A stretch of 64,000 nt of DNA, taken from assembly GCA_030584185.1 (NCBI GenBank), contig CP129495.1, positions 1,143,628 to 1,207,627 of the forward strand, written 5' to 3'. Positions 48,521 to 57,548 of the stretch are shown here, piece by piece. The notes under the pieces are model-generated. The model ran no database searches and was not told the DNA's origin. It saw nothing but the letters and a program-made list of their open reading frames with translations. Made by a program: the position numbers and the translations under genes. Each line of letters starts with the position of its first letter. Positions within the stretch are counted from its first letter, which is position 1. The stretch comes from Acidimicrobiia bacterium (GTDB taxonomy: Bacteria; Actinomycetota; Acidimicrobiia; Spongiisociales; UBA11373).

Positions 48521-49488
48521 GCACCCGCTGGCTGATCACTGGAGGCGCAGGATTCATCGGGTCCAACCTGGTTCGCCACGTCCTCGACCGGGATGCCGAC
48601 GCCGTGGTCACCAACCTCGACCTGCTCACGTATGCCGGGGTGGAGGCCACCGTCGCCGAGTTGGACCAGATCGAGCGACACACCTTCGTCCGCGGGGACG
48701 TGCGCGACGTCGAGGTCGTCGACCGGCTGATGAAGGATGCCGACCTGGTGGTGCACTGCGCCGCCGAGACCCATGTCGACAGGTCGATCACTGGACCGGT
48801 CGGCTTCCTCGACACCAATGTGGTCGGAACGGGGGTGGTCGTCGACTCGGCCCGCCGACACGGGGTGCCCCGCTTCGTCCACGTCTCCACCGATGAGGTG
48901 TACGGATCGCTCGCCGTCGGCTTCGCTTCGGAGGGGCACAGGCTCGACCCCTCCTCCCCGTACTCCGCCTCCAAGGCCGGCGCCGACCTGCTCGTCGCCT
49001 CGTACGCCAGGACCTTCGGCTATCCGGCGATCGTCACCCGCTGCACCAACAACTTCGGCCCCTACCAACACCCGGAGAAGGTGATCCCGCGGTTCGTGAC
49101 CAACCTCCTCGAGGGCGACAAGGTCCCGCTCTACGGCGACGGGGGCCACGAGAGGGACTGGCTGCACGTGGGTGACCACTGCCGGGCGCTGGCCCTGGTC
49201 GCCCGAGAGGGGACGCCCGGTGAGATCTACAACATCGGAGCCGACAACCACCTCACCAACCTGGAGCTCACCCGCCGCATCCTCGCCGCACTGGGCGAGG
49301 ACGAGTCGATGATCGAGCACGTTCCCGACCGCCCGGGACACGACCGCCGCTACGCAGTCGACTCGTCGAAGGTCCGCGCCCTCGGCTGGCGGCCAGAGCA
49401 CGACTTCACGGAGCACCTCGAATCCACCATCGACTGGTATCGACGCCGGCGGGACTGGTGGGAGCCGCTGCGGGGGGCATCCCGATGA
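48517..49488 (+). CDS. rfbB: dTDP-glucose 4,6-dehydratase
   Basis: A 323-residue extended SDR enzyme. NAD motif ITGGAGFIGSN, catalytic HVSTDEVYG (Thr-Asp-Glu) and YSASKAGAD (Tyr-x3-Lys), plus RCTNNFGPYQHPEK and GDGGHERDWLHV. It makes dTDP-4-keto-6-deoxyglucose, the second step of rhamnose synthesis. ATG 48517 overlaps the rfbC stop, and its stop overlaps the rfbA start, by 4 nt each. Confidence 0.95.
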   Translation: MSTRWLITGGAGFIGSNLVRHVLDRDADAVVTNLDLLTYAGVEATVAELDQIERHTFVRGDVRDVEVVDRLMKDADLVVHCAAETHVDRSITGPVGFLDTNVVGTGVVVDSARRHGVPRFVHVSTDEVYGSLAVGFASEGHRLDPSSPYSASKAGADLLVASYARTFGYPAIVTRCTNNFGPYQHPEKVIPRFVTNLLEGDKVPLYGDGGHERDWLHVGDHCRALALVAREGTPGEIYNIGADNHLTNLELTRRILAALGEDESMIEHVPDRPGHDRRYAVDSSKVRALGWRPEHDFTEHLESTIDWYRRRRDWWEPLRGASR

Positions 49489-50546
49489 AGGGCCTGGTCC
49501 TTGCCGGGGGCACCGGGTCGCGCCTGCGGCCGATCACGTTCTCGATGGCCAAGCAGCTGATCCCGATCGCCAACAAGCCGATCATCGAGTACGGGCTCGA
49601 GCACCTCGCCGACGCCGGGGTGCTCGACGTCGGCGTGGTCGTCTCGCCCGAGACGGGCGGCGCCATCAGGAAGGCTGTGAGCGAGCCGGCGCGACGCCTC
49701 GGGCTCGAGCTGGCCTTCATCGTCCAGGGCGAGCCGCTCGGCCTCGCCCACGCCTTGCGCACCGCCCTGCCCTTCGTCGACGGCGACGATTGCCTCATGT
49801 ACCTGGGCGACAATCTGGTGAAGCGGGGCATCACCGAGGTGGTCACCGAGTTCGAGAGGGAGCGCCCCAACTGCCAGGTGATGCTCTCGCGCGTGGCCAA
49901 CCCGTCGGCATTCGGGGTGGCCGAGCTGGCGGACGACGGCGCCATCAGGCATCTGGTGGAGAAGCCGATCGACCCCCCTTCGGACCTCGCCCTGGTTGGC
50001 GTGTACCTGTTCGACGCCACCATCGCCGAGGCCGTCGAATCCATCGAGCCATCCCCACGCGGGGAGTACGAGATCACCGATGCCATCCAGTATCTGATCG
50101 ACACCGGACGCAGCGTGAGGGCGTCGATCGTGACCGACTGGTGGAAGGACACCGGCACCCGGGAGGACCTCCTTGCCGCCCAGAGGCTCGTGATCGCCGA
50201 GGTCGCACACGATGTGCAGGGTGAGGTCACCGGCAGCCGGATTGAAGGCGGGGTCCACGTCGGCGCGGGTGCTCGCGTCATCGACTCCACCCTTCGGGGC
50301 CCGGTGGTGATCGGCGACGGTGCCGAGATCGTGCGAAGCACGATCGGCCCCGAGACCTCGATCGGGGCCCGGTGCCGGATCATCGGAGGTGGGGTCGAGG
50401 GTTCGATCGTCATGGAGGATTCCTGCATCGAGGGCTGGCGCATCAGCGCCTCGATCGTGGGCCGGGGGGCCTCGCTCCACGGTGACCCACCCGAGGGCAT
50501 CGTCACGGTGATGCTCGGCGACCAGTCGGAGATCGCCGGGCCGTGA
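49485..50546 (+). CDS. rfbA: Glucose-1-phosphate thymidylyltransferase, long form
   Basis: A 353-residue nucleotidyltransferase. N-terminal signature KGLVLAGGTGSRLRPIT, EYGLEHLADAG, YLGDNLVKRG, VEKPIDPPSDLA and DWWKDTGTREDL. The C-terminal third is a left-handed beta-helix (GVHVGAGARVIDS, GPVVIGDGAEI, TSIGARCRI), which the short RmlA lacks; this long type is common in actinobacteria. It catalyses the first step of dTDP-rhamnose synthesis. ATG 49485, overlapping the rfbB stop. Confidence 0.93.
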   Translation: MKGLVLAGGTGSRLRPITFSMAKQLIPIANKPIIEYGLEHLADAGVLDVGVVVSPETGGAIRKAVSEPARRLGLELAFIVQGEPLGLAHALRTALPFVDGDDCLMYLGDNLVKRGITEVVTEFERERPNCQVMLSRVANPSAFGVAELADDGAIRHLVEKPIDPPSDLALVGVYLFDATIAEAVESIEPSPRGEYEITDAIQYLIDTGRSVRASIVTDWWKDTGTREDLLAAQRLVIAEVAHDVQGEVTGSRIEGGVHVGAGARVIDSTLRGPVVIGDGAEIVRSTIGPETSIGARCRIIGGGVEGSIVMEDSCIEGWRISASIVGRGASLHGDPPEGIVTVMLGDQSEIAGP

Positions 50547-51391
50547 TCGTCGTCACCGGGGGCTCCGGCCAGCTGGGCACCGCCTTCCGGAGCCTGCTTC
50601 CCGATGCAGCCTTTCCCGAGCGCGACCTGGTCGACCTCTCGGACCCGGACGACCTGCCCGAGAGGCTCGCCGCTCTGCACCCCACGGTGCTGATCAACTG
50701 CGCCGCCTACAACGCCGTCGACCAGGCCGAGAGCGAACCACAGTTGGCGATGACCATCAACGGCACCGCGGTGGGGGTGATGGCCCGCTTCGCCGCCGAG
50801 GCCGGCATCGCGTTCGTCACCTTCTCCTCCGACTACGTCTTCGACGGCGAGGCCGACGAGCCCTACCTGGAGTCCTCGCCGACGGCCCCCATCAACGCCT
50901 ACGGACGCTCCAAGGAGGAGGGCGAAAGGGCCGCCAGGGAGGCAAACGCCGGCGCTCTCGTGGTCCGCACCTCGTGGGTCCTGTCGCGCACGCATGAGAG
51001 CTTCTTGACGCGGGTCCTGCGGCTGGCGGCAGGGCCGGGGGCGGAGGTCGTCTCCGATCGGTGGGGCTGTCCGACGCTGGCCGACGACCTGGCGGAGGCC
51101 AGCCTTGCCGCTATGAACGCCGGAGCGACCGGGATCCTCCACCTCACCAATACGGGGCCCACCACCTGGTTCGACCTGGCCCGGGAGGCGGCGGCCCTGG
51201 CAGGCCTGCGGGAAGGCGTCGTCACCCCGGTTCCGGCGCACCGGCGCGTGGAACCGGCCAGGCGCCCCCGATACGGAGTGCTGGGGTCCGAGAGGGTCGA
51301 ACCGCTCGGCCTGACACCAGTTCCACCCTGGCGGGAGCGACTGCCCGAAGTCATCTCCGCACTGCGCAGGGCAGGGCTACTCGAACCCTGA
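50543..51391 (+). CDS. rfbD: dTDP-4-dehydrorhamnose reductase
   Basis: A 282-residue reductase completing dTDP-L-rhamnose. NAD(P) motif VTGGSGQLGTAF, NCAAYNAVDQAES, FSSDYVFDGEADEPY, and YGRSKEEGE supplying Tyr-x3-Lys; TSWVLSRTHESF and DRWGCPT also match the family. GTG 50543 overlaps the rfbA stop (GTGA). The 3' end overlaps the convergent GT2 gene by 15 bp. Confidence 0.95.
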   Translation: MIVVTGGSGQLGTAFRSLLPDAAFPERDLVDLSDPDDLPERLAALHPTVLINCAAYNAVDQAESEPQLAMTINGTAVGVMARFAAEAGIAFVTFSSDYVFDGEADEPYLESSPTAPINAYGRSKEEGERAAREANAGALVVRTSWVLSRTHESFLTRVLRLAAGPGAEVVSDRWGCPTLADDLAEASLAAMNAGATGILHLTNTGPTTWFDLAREAAALAGLREGVVTPVPAHRRVEPARRPRYGVLGSERVEPLGLTPVPPWRERLPEVISALRRAGLLEP

Positions 51392-52363
51392 TCCCTTGGG
51401 TTCCCCGTCGCTCCGCCGTCCGCGCCGCTTGAGGCGATCGAGGACCCATCTCAAGGGTCGGGTGAGGCGCCAGATCGTGGACCGCTCCATCTCGTCGGCA
51501 CGAGCCGCCCTGACCCGGAGTGCACCCACCTCGGCGCGGCTGGCGCGCGCCTCCAGCACCAGATCGGACACCCGGCGTGCCATGCCCGGGGGCAGGGGCA
51601 TCTCATCGAGCCGAGAGAGCACCCGCTCCCTGGCCGCAGCCCACACCTCAGGCCCGAGACCCAGCGATGCGCTCCCGTCGACCCAGAACCGGTACAGCGA
51701 GGTGGTCCGTGCGGTGTCGTGGATCCCGAGGACGAGGACGGCTCGCATCAGGAAGTCCCAATCCTCGAGCACCTCCAGCTGCTCATCGAAGCGAAGACCG
51801 GCGGCGGCGGCCGCGACGCGGGGTACGGCCCAGGCGCAGATGGGTGTGGCGTTGGCTCCGAGGTGGGAAAGCAGGTCGAACGGGTCGCAGTAACGCGCCT
51901 CCTCGTCCGCGACCGGGACCAGGAACACTCCGGGCTCGTCGGCCCGAGGGCTGCGGACGTCGACCGCCCGGCACCAGGCGCGGATGACCCTTCCCGGGGC
52001 TGACTCGGCGCCGGCCACGAAGTTGGAGGCCCAGTCGGGATCGACCACGTCGTCGTCGTCGAGGAAGGCGACCAGGTCGCCGGTGGCGACCTCGAGGCCG
52101 GCGTTGAGCGGTGCGGCGCGCCCCTCTGCGGTGACCTGGAGCAGGGAGACCTTCGCAGCCAGGGCCTGGACGCCGACCGAAGCCACCGCTCGCGCCGCGT
52201 CGAGGGCCGCCGGGTCTGCGCTGTGGACGGCGAGCAGGACCTCGTGGATCGGCTCGCTCTGCGAGGAGAGGCTGTGCAAGGCCTCGGAGAGTCCCAGGGG
52301 ACGACTCCCGGTGGTGCGCACGATCACCGAGAGGCGCGGGCGGCGGCCTGCGGAAACCCCCAT
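51377..52363 (-). CDS. Family 2 glycosyltransferase
   Basis: A 328-residue GT-A protein. LSVIVRTTGSRPLGLSEAL, AFLDDDDVVDPDW (the D-x-D site is embedded in four Asp) and EVLEDWDFLMRAVL. The C-terminus is a basic helical tail (about 265-328), possibly membrane-associating. ATG 52363 is chosen; GTG 52378 and TTG 52399 are upstream in-frame alternatives. It follows the large GT2 gene on the same strand after 123 bp. Sugar unknown; rhamnose is plausible from the neighbouring operon but unproved. Confidence 0.85.
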   Translation of the reverse strand: MGVSAGRRPRLSVIVRTTGSRPLGLSEALHSLSSQSEPIHEVLLAVHSADPAALDAARAVASVGVQALAAKVSLLQVTAEGRAAPLNAGLEVATGDLVAFLDDDDVVDPDWASNFVAGAESAPGRVIRAWCRAVDVRSPRADEPGVFLVPVADEEARYCDPFDLLSHLGANATPICAWAVPRVAAAAAGLRFDEQLEVLEDWDFLMRAVLVLGIHDTARTTSLYRFWVDGSASLGLGPEVWAAARERVLSRLDEMPLPPGMARRVSDLVLEARASRAEVGALRVRAARADEMERSTIWRLTRPLRWVLDRLKRRGRRSDGEPKGSGFE

Positions 52364-52486
52364 CGTCTCAGAACTCACTGCTTCGCTGTTGCGACTCAAG
52401 GGGCCTCCCGGGGTGACACGCCCGTGCCCGGCGCGAAGGCCGCCGAAGCCGGCGACACCTTCCCCCTGGCGCGGGCCCTAGTGAGG

Positions 52487-54202
52487 TTACCGGGAGGCTT
52501 CATCCGGCCGTGACGTCCCTCGAGTGCGCGCCACACCGCGATGGTCTACCAGGCGCGGCCGCAGCCGGGCCATCCGCTCCGCCCTGCGGCCGGGAATGGG
52601 CGCCATCCGCTGCGAAGGGTCGAGGGAGAGGTGCGGGTTGTAGTGGGGGTCGGGCTCTTCGAGCACCCGGCCCCACCGCGCCCGCATGAGGGCGATCGCC
52701 GCCGCCCCGCCTGCCTCGGCGGGGTCGCGGGTGCCCATCTGGACGTGGGTCAGGGGGTAGGTCGGGTCGTACATCAGGTCGCCACCGAGGTGGCGCCGCA
52801 ACCGCAGGCAGAGGTCGACATCCTGGAAGTCGATGGGGAGCGCCTCGTCCAGACCGCCGACAGCGGTGAAGTCGCCGGACCGCACCAGGAGGCAGGCCCC
52901 GGTGAGGCAGGCGACCTCGCGCGCCACGTCGGGCAAGCCGCCCGGGGCGAGGGAATCGGGCTCGTGGAGCCCGACGTGACCGACGATCCCGCCGAGGCCG
53001 AACACCATCCCGGCGTGCTGGACGGTCCCGCCGGGGAACAGCAGCTTGGGTCCGACACCGACCACGCCGGGATCGTCGAGCCAGCCGGACAGTTGCAGGA
53101 GCCAGTCGGGATGTCTCACCTCGACATCGTTGTTGAGCAGCAGAAGCAGCTCCGCTTCGGGACCGGAAGCTGCGCCCAGGTTCACCAGACGGGAGAAGTT
53201 GAAAGGCTCGTCGGCAGCCACGACCGTCACCCGGGAGTCACCCGACAAGCGCTCCAGGAGGGCCAGGGCGGCGGCGTCTCTCGTCCCGTTGTCGACGAGG
53301 ATCAGGTGCAACGAGACTCCCCTCGTCGAACCGAGCACACCGGAGGTCGCCCGTCGCAACAGTTCGGGCCGGTCGCGGGTCGGCATCACGATCTTCACCG
53401 AGGCACGCCGAGTCGGGGGTCGAAACCGCATCCGGCGGATCCCTGACGCCTCCGCAGTCACCTCGCCCGCGATGCCGCGACGATCCATTGCCGCCTGCGC
53501 CGCCCCGATCCCGTCGGGTGCCGCAGCCCGTGAAGTGCGCCGCGAGAGGATCATCGGGATGTGGGCCACGCGCAGCGGCATCTCGGAAAGGTGCAGTAGG
53601 AGGTCCAACCCGCCACCCGGGCCGGCGGGCGCCCCGGGGGGGCCCAGCCGGGCGAGGGCGGCAGACGAGACGGCGAACACCGAGCCGGCCAGGTCGTGCC
53701 CGAGGAGCATTCGCGGTGACCAGGCCGGCCTGAAAGGAGGGATCTCGAGCGCACCTTCCGAACCGTCGACCTGCTCGTCGCCATAGATCAGGTCGGCGTC
53801 GGTCGACGCCAGCCAGGCCAGGGTGTGAGGTGCGAGCACGGTGTCGCCGGTGACGAAGACGGTGACCCTGCCCCCTGCCACGGTGGCCGCCACCTCCAGG
53901 GGGGTGTCGGCGGCAAGCTGACGCGCCGGGAAAGGCAGAACCGCAGGAGACCCCCCGACGATCACGACCGAGGCGGGGGTAAGCGACTGCCGCTGAAGTG
54001 AGGCCGCCAGTTCGGTGGAGGGCAGCCCCCCGACCTCGACGACCACCCCAATCTGGCCTCGCCGCCGCCTGGGCAGGAGCCCGTCGTACGCCTCATGCCA
54101 CCGCTCAAAGGTCGCCTCCTGCGAAGGCAGCGGTGAGCCGGTCAGACGCCAACGCACATACCCGGGCAGGGCGCGCAGCCGGCCCAGGAGTCGCGTGGTC
54201 AT
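52487..54202 (-). CDS. Two-domain family 2 glycosyltransferase
   Basis: A 571-residue protein. The N-terminal half is a degenerate GT2 domain with DLIYGDEQVDGS (about 135-147). The second GT2 domain (about 270-520) has VKIVMPTRDRPELLRRA, LILVDNGTRD, LLLLNNDVEVRHPDWL and IDFQDVDLCLRLR. The same double arrangement is found in O-antigen and rhamnan-type transferases that add two sugars or use one domain as scaffold. ATG 54202. Together with the smaller GT2 it forms a minus-strand pair between the rhamnose operon and the fucose-type genes. Confidence 0.87.
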   Translation of the reverse strand: MTTRLLGRLRALPGYVRWRLTGSPLPSQEATFERWHEAYDGLLPRRRRGQIGVVVEVGGLPSTELAASLQRQSLTPASVVIVGGSPAVLPFPARQLAADTPLEVAATVAGGRVTVFVTGDTVLAPHTLAWLASTDADLIYGDEQVDGSEGALEIPPFRPAWSPRMLLGHDLAGSVFAVSSAALARLGPPGAPAGPGGGLDLLLHLSEMPLRVAHIPMILSRRTSRAAAPDGIGAAQAAMDRRGIAGEVTAEASGIRRMRFRPPTRRASVKIVMPTRDRPELLRRATSGVLGSTRGVSLHLILVDNGTRDAAALALLERLSGDSRVTVVAADEPFNFSRLVNLGAASGPEAELLLLLNNDVEVRHPDWLLQLSGWLDDPGVVGVGPKLLFPGGTVQHAGMVFGLGGIVGHVGLHEPDSLAPGGLPDVAREVACLTGACLLVRSGDFTAVGGLDEALPIDFQDVDLCLRLRRHLGGDLMYDPTYPLTHVQMGTRDPAEAGGAAAIALMRARWGRVLEEPDPHYNPHLSLDPSQRMAPIPGRRAERMARLRPRLVDHRGVARTRGTSRPDEASR

Positions 54203-54289
54203 GAGCGGTCTCGCGTTTGCCTCAGCGGCAAGAGGCCGCGACCTACCCCGATCCTCAGATCACTCTCCACTGCCGAACATGTTCCCAGG

Positions 54290-55735
54290 TCACGGACTCG
54301 CCGGGAGCTCGGGCATGTACAGGGTCCACCCGATCTCATCCATGGGTACTGCAACCCAACCATCGAGAAACGAGCCTGCCGGTGGCGTCGAGACGGCCAA
54401 GACGAAAGCAGCCGAGCCCGTTGCCTCAGCCTGGGTGATCAAAGCAGGCGATTCGATCTCACCGTTGCGGTAGATGGTCCCGCGACAGCCCGACCAGTAC
54501 TGCAGCTGTGGATACCCGTACTGGCTGGCGAATACGCACGACCTTCCGGCCGCCTCATTGGCAAGACGATCCGCCAGAACCGCAGCCACCGCACGAGCTT
54601 CGACCTGCTCCCGATCGATTCTGACGGCGACCGAACCGTGCCACCACGGGGACGCCAGGAGCGTGGCCACAGCAACAAGCCGGACCCAGCCGAGCCGCAC
54701 CCGGCGTAGCCCATGGAGGAGACCGACGCCGGCTGGAACGGCCAGCAGCGCGTAGGTCGGTGCCAAGAAGCGCGGGGCCGTGGCTCCTATACCAAAGAAG
54801 AAGAAGCCAGCGACAGCAACACCTGCAGCCCCTACCAGCACGACATCGGTGCGGCGCTGCGCCAATAGTGCGCCCAAGACGGCAAGCAGTATCAGGATGA
54901 CCCACCAGATGAGGCCGGACCATGGGATGCCACCTGACCGATCAGGACCGATCAGTGGCCCGTCCAGGAGCCGTGCATGTTCGGCCACATTCATCGAGAG
55001 CCCCGAGACGACCGACTTCGAAGCCGCTCGGGCCCTCGCCAGCGGACCCCCCCAACGCACGAATGCCTCCACGACCCATGGCAACGCCCCCAGTGCGGCA
55101 CCACCCGAAATGGCAAGCGCAGGCGCTACCCGCTTACCAGGGCCAACCGCGATTCCCGCGAGCAGGACGACAACCAAGATCGCCGTTTCGACAGGACGCA
55201 ACGAACCTGCAAGTGCCCCCCATAGGACCACTGGAATCCAACGCGAACCATCCGCGCCAACTCCTCTTAGCCTCAGTGCTGAACCAACCAGTCCGACAGC
55301 GGCTAATGCAAGGATCACGTTGGGTTGGATCTCGGATCCGTAATAGATCGCGATCCAGCTTGACGCGAAAATCCCGGCAGCGAGTGCCGCAGCCCTCCCG
55401 GTGAGCGGGCGCCACTCCGAGAACGCACCAACGATCAAGACCGAGGTAACCACCGCCAGGTACCAACGCACCGCATGCAGGTCAACCCCCGTCGCGCTTG
55501 CTGGTGCCACCACGTACGTGATCCCACGGGACCTGTGAGCGAAGAGGTTGAGGGCAAGGCGGCCGGGTGTCACTTGCGAGAGATAGACGGCCTCATCCCA
55601 CTCAAGCAGTCGAGCCTGGGTTGTCAGGAGTACCTGAAGCGCCAAGAAACCCACTCCGGCGAGGACCAGCCAGGAGTGCCGTAGCCGGGACAGGCGAGCG
55701 AACAACGCTGGCCAGGTGTTCGAGTGCGCTGACAT
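54290..55735 (-). CDS. GT-C family membrane glycosyltransferase-like protein, lower GC
   Basis: A 481-residue protein with about 11 helices. The first loop has LLEWDEAVYLSQ, the D-E motif of GT-C polyprenyl-phosphate-sugar transferases. The soluble C-terminus (about 385-481) contains two or three Cys. Base composition looks lower than in its neighbours: the 60 bases at 55261-55320 hold 33 G+C (55%), and codons such as CTT, AGT and GCA are more common. That may point to recent transfer. ATG 55735 precedes the first helix; it is divergent from gmd by 104 bp. Confidence 0.75.
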   Translation of the reverse strand: MSAHSNTWPALFARLSRLRHSWLVLAGVGFLALQVLLTTQARLLEWDEAVYLSQVTPGRLALNLFAHRSRGITYVVAPASATGVDLHAVRWYLAVVTSVLIVGAFSEWRPLTGRAAALAAGIFASSWIAIYYGSEIQPNVILALAAVGLVGSALRLRGVGADGSRWIPVVLWGALAGSLRPVETAILVVVLLAGIAVGPGKRVAPALAISGGAALGALPWVVEAFVRWGGPLARARAASKSVVSGLSMNVAEHARLLDGPLIGPDRSGGIPWSGLIWWVILILLAVLGALLAQRRTDVVLVGAAGVAVAGFFFFGIGATAPRFLAPTYALLAVPAGVGLLHGLRRVRLGWVRLVAVATLLASPWWHGSVAVRIDREQVEARAVAAVLADRLANEAAGRSCVFASQYGYPQLQYWSGCRGTIYRNGEIESPALITQAEATGSAAFVLAVSTPPAGSFLDGWVAVPMDEIGWTLYMPELPASP

Positions 55736-55839
55736 GCTTGTGCTGACTCGGTTCAGGGACGCCCGCGAGCCGAGACTAGAGGATTTCCATATGCTCAGGT
55801 ACCGTTGCCCACCGACGCCCTCCCTACAGCGAAGCACAC

Positions 55840-56856
55840 ATGCCAACGGCGCTCATCACAGGAATCACCGGCCAGGACGGCAGCTACCTCACCGAACTGC
55901 TTCTGGACAAGGGATACGAGGTCCACGGGATCATCCGGCGTTCCTCATCGTTCAACACCGGTCGGATACTCCACCTCTATCAGGACCCACACAAGGAGGA
56001 TGTCAGGCTGCACCTCCACTACGGAGACCTGGCCGACTCCTCGCATCTTGCACGCCTCATCACACGCATCCGACCCGACGAGATCTACAACCTGGCCGCC
56101 CAGAGCCACGTCCGGGTCAGCTTCGACGTGCCCGAGTACACAGGCGACGTCACTGCGCTGGGAGCCATTCGCCTCCTCGAGGCGATCCGGGAGGCCGATC
56201 ACTCCTGCCGCTTCTATCAGGCTTCGTCCTCGGAGATGTTCGGCAACAGTCCTCCCCCCCAGAACGAGGCCACGGCCTTTCAGCCCACCTCGCCGTACGC
56301 CGTTGCCAAGCTCTATGCCCACTGGGCGACCATCACCTACCGGCTCTCGTACGGCATGCACGCCTCCACCGGCATCCTCTTCAACCACGAGTCACCTCGC
56401 CGCGGCGAGACGTTCGTCACCCGCAAGATCGCCATGGCGATCCCCCGACTGCTCATCGGGGAGCAGAAGCTCCTCTACCTGGGCAATCTCGAGGCGCGTC
56501 GCGACTGGGGGCATGCCCGCGATTACATGGAGGCAGTACATGCCATCACCAGGCATCCGACCGCTGACGACTTCGTGATCGGAACCGGCGTCGACCACTC
56601 GGTTCAGGAGTTTGTCGAGGCCGCTTTTGGACTGGCCGGACTCGATTGGGAGAAGCACGTTCGGATCGACCCCCGCTACTTCCGACCCGCCGAGGTTCAC
56701 GCCCTTCGAGCCGACGCCGCCAAGGCGGCACACGACCTGGGCTGGAAGCCGAGGACCTCCTTCGAGGATCTGGTGCGCGAGATGGTGGAGGCGGAGATGC
56801 TCGCCTGCGGTCTGTCGCTGGAGACCGGAGGCGCAACGAGAGAGGCAGATGCTTGA
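55840..56856 (+). CDS. gmd: GDP-mannose 4,6-dehydratase
   Basis: A 338-residue extended SDR enzyme making GDP-4-keto-6-deoxy-mannose, precursor of GDP-fucose, GDP-rhamnose and others. [56 protein letters not shown] (Tyr-x3-Lys) and [16 protein letters not shown] are all family signatures. ATG 55840. Its stop overlaps the TTG start of the next gene. The second fucose-type enzyme lies about 6.6 kb downstream at the window end. Confidence 0.95.
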   Translation: MPTALITGITGQDGSYLTELLLDKGYEVHGIIRRSSSFNTGRILHLYQDPHKEDVRLHLHYGDLADSSHLARLITRIRPDEIYNLAAQSHVRVSFDVPEYTGDVTALGAIRLLEAIREADHSCRFYQASSSEMFGNSPPPQNEATAFQPTSPYAVAKLYAHWATITYRLSYGMHASTGILFNHESPRRGETFVTRKIAMAIPRLLIGEQKLLYLGNLEARRDWGHARDYMEAVHAITRHPTADDFVIGTGVDHSVQEFVEAAFGLAGLDWEKHVRIDPRYFRPAEVHALRADAAKAAHDLGWKPRTSFEDLVREMVEAEMLACGLSLETGGATREADA

Positions 56857-57548
56857 AGATCGGACTGGTGATCCTCAACAAGAACGAACAGGACGCACTC
56901 CCGGTGATCCTCCCGCAGATCGACAGGCAGGCGGTGGAGTATGTGGTCTGTGTGGACGGCAACTCCACGGATCGTTCGCGCGACATCCTCGCTGAGCACG
57001 ACATCCCGGTGCTCGCTCAGCCATCCCCCGGTAGGGGTGAGGCCTTCCGGATCGCCTTCACCGAGCCGCCCGAGGGAACCGACGCCATCATCTTCTTCAG
57101 CCCCGATGGCAACGAGGACCCTGCCGACATAGGCCGATTCCGCTCCTTCCTGGAAGGTGGCGCCGACATGGTGATCGCATCCCGCATGATGAAGGGTGCG
57201 GTCAATGAGGAGGACGCCTCCTGGTGGCGTCCCCGCAAGTGGGCGAACCTCGCCTTCGACTGGCTGGCCTGGCTCACCTGGGGTGTGTGGCGTCGCCAGT
57301 ACCGGATCAGAGACGCCATCAACGGCTATCGGGCGATCACCACCGAAGCCTGGGGCCGGCTACGGGCGGACGGCGAGGGCCACACGATCGAGTATCAGAC
57401 CTCCATCCGGGCGTACAAGCAGAGGATGAAGGTGGTGGAGTTCCCAACCGTCGAGGGTCAGCGAATCGGCGGTGAGATCAAGGCCAAGTCGTTGATCACC
57501 GGTTGGCGATTCATCAAGCTCTACTTTCGCGAGCTGTTTCGCCGGTGA
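56853..57548 (+). CDS. Family 2 glycosyltransferase (DPM1/DolP-mannosyltransferase-like)
   Basis: A 231-residue GT-A protein with [19 protein letters not shown] at the start, [12 protein letters not shown], and [13 protein letters not shown], where the usual D-x-D reads S-P-D-G-N; this resembles the polyprenyl-phosphate sugar transferase group. [10 protein letters not shown] is also typical. The start is TTG 56853, directly overlapping the gmd stop, with GAGAGGCAGA upstream. It probably makes a lipid-linked donor for the GT-C gene that follows. Confidence 0.85.
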   Translation: MKIGLVILNKNEQDALPVILPQIDRQAVEYVVCVDGNSTDRSRDILAEHDIPVLAQPSPGRGEAFRIAFTEPPEGTDAIIFFSPDGNEDPADIGRFRSFLEGGADMVIASRMMKGAVNEEDASWWRPRKWANLAFDWLAWLTWGVWRRQYRIRDAINGYRAITTEAWGRLRADGEGHTIEYQTSIRAYKQRMKVVEFPTVEGQRIGGEIKAKSLITGWRFIKLYFRELFRR

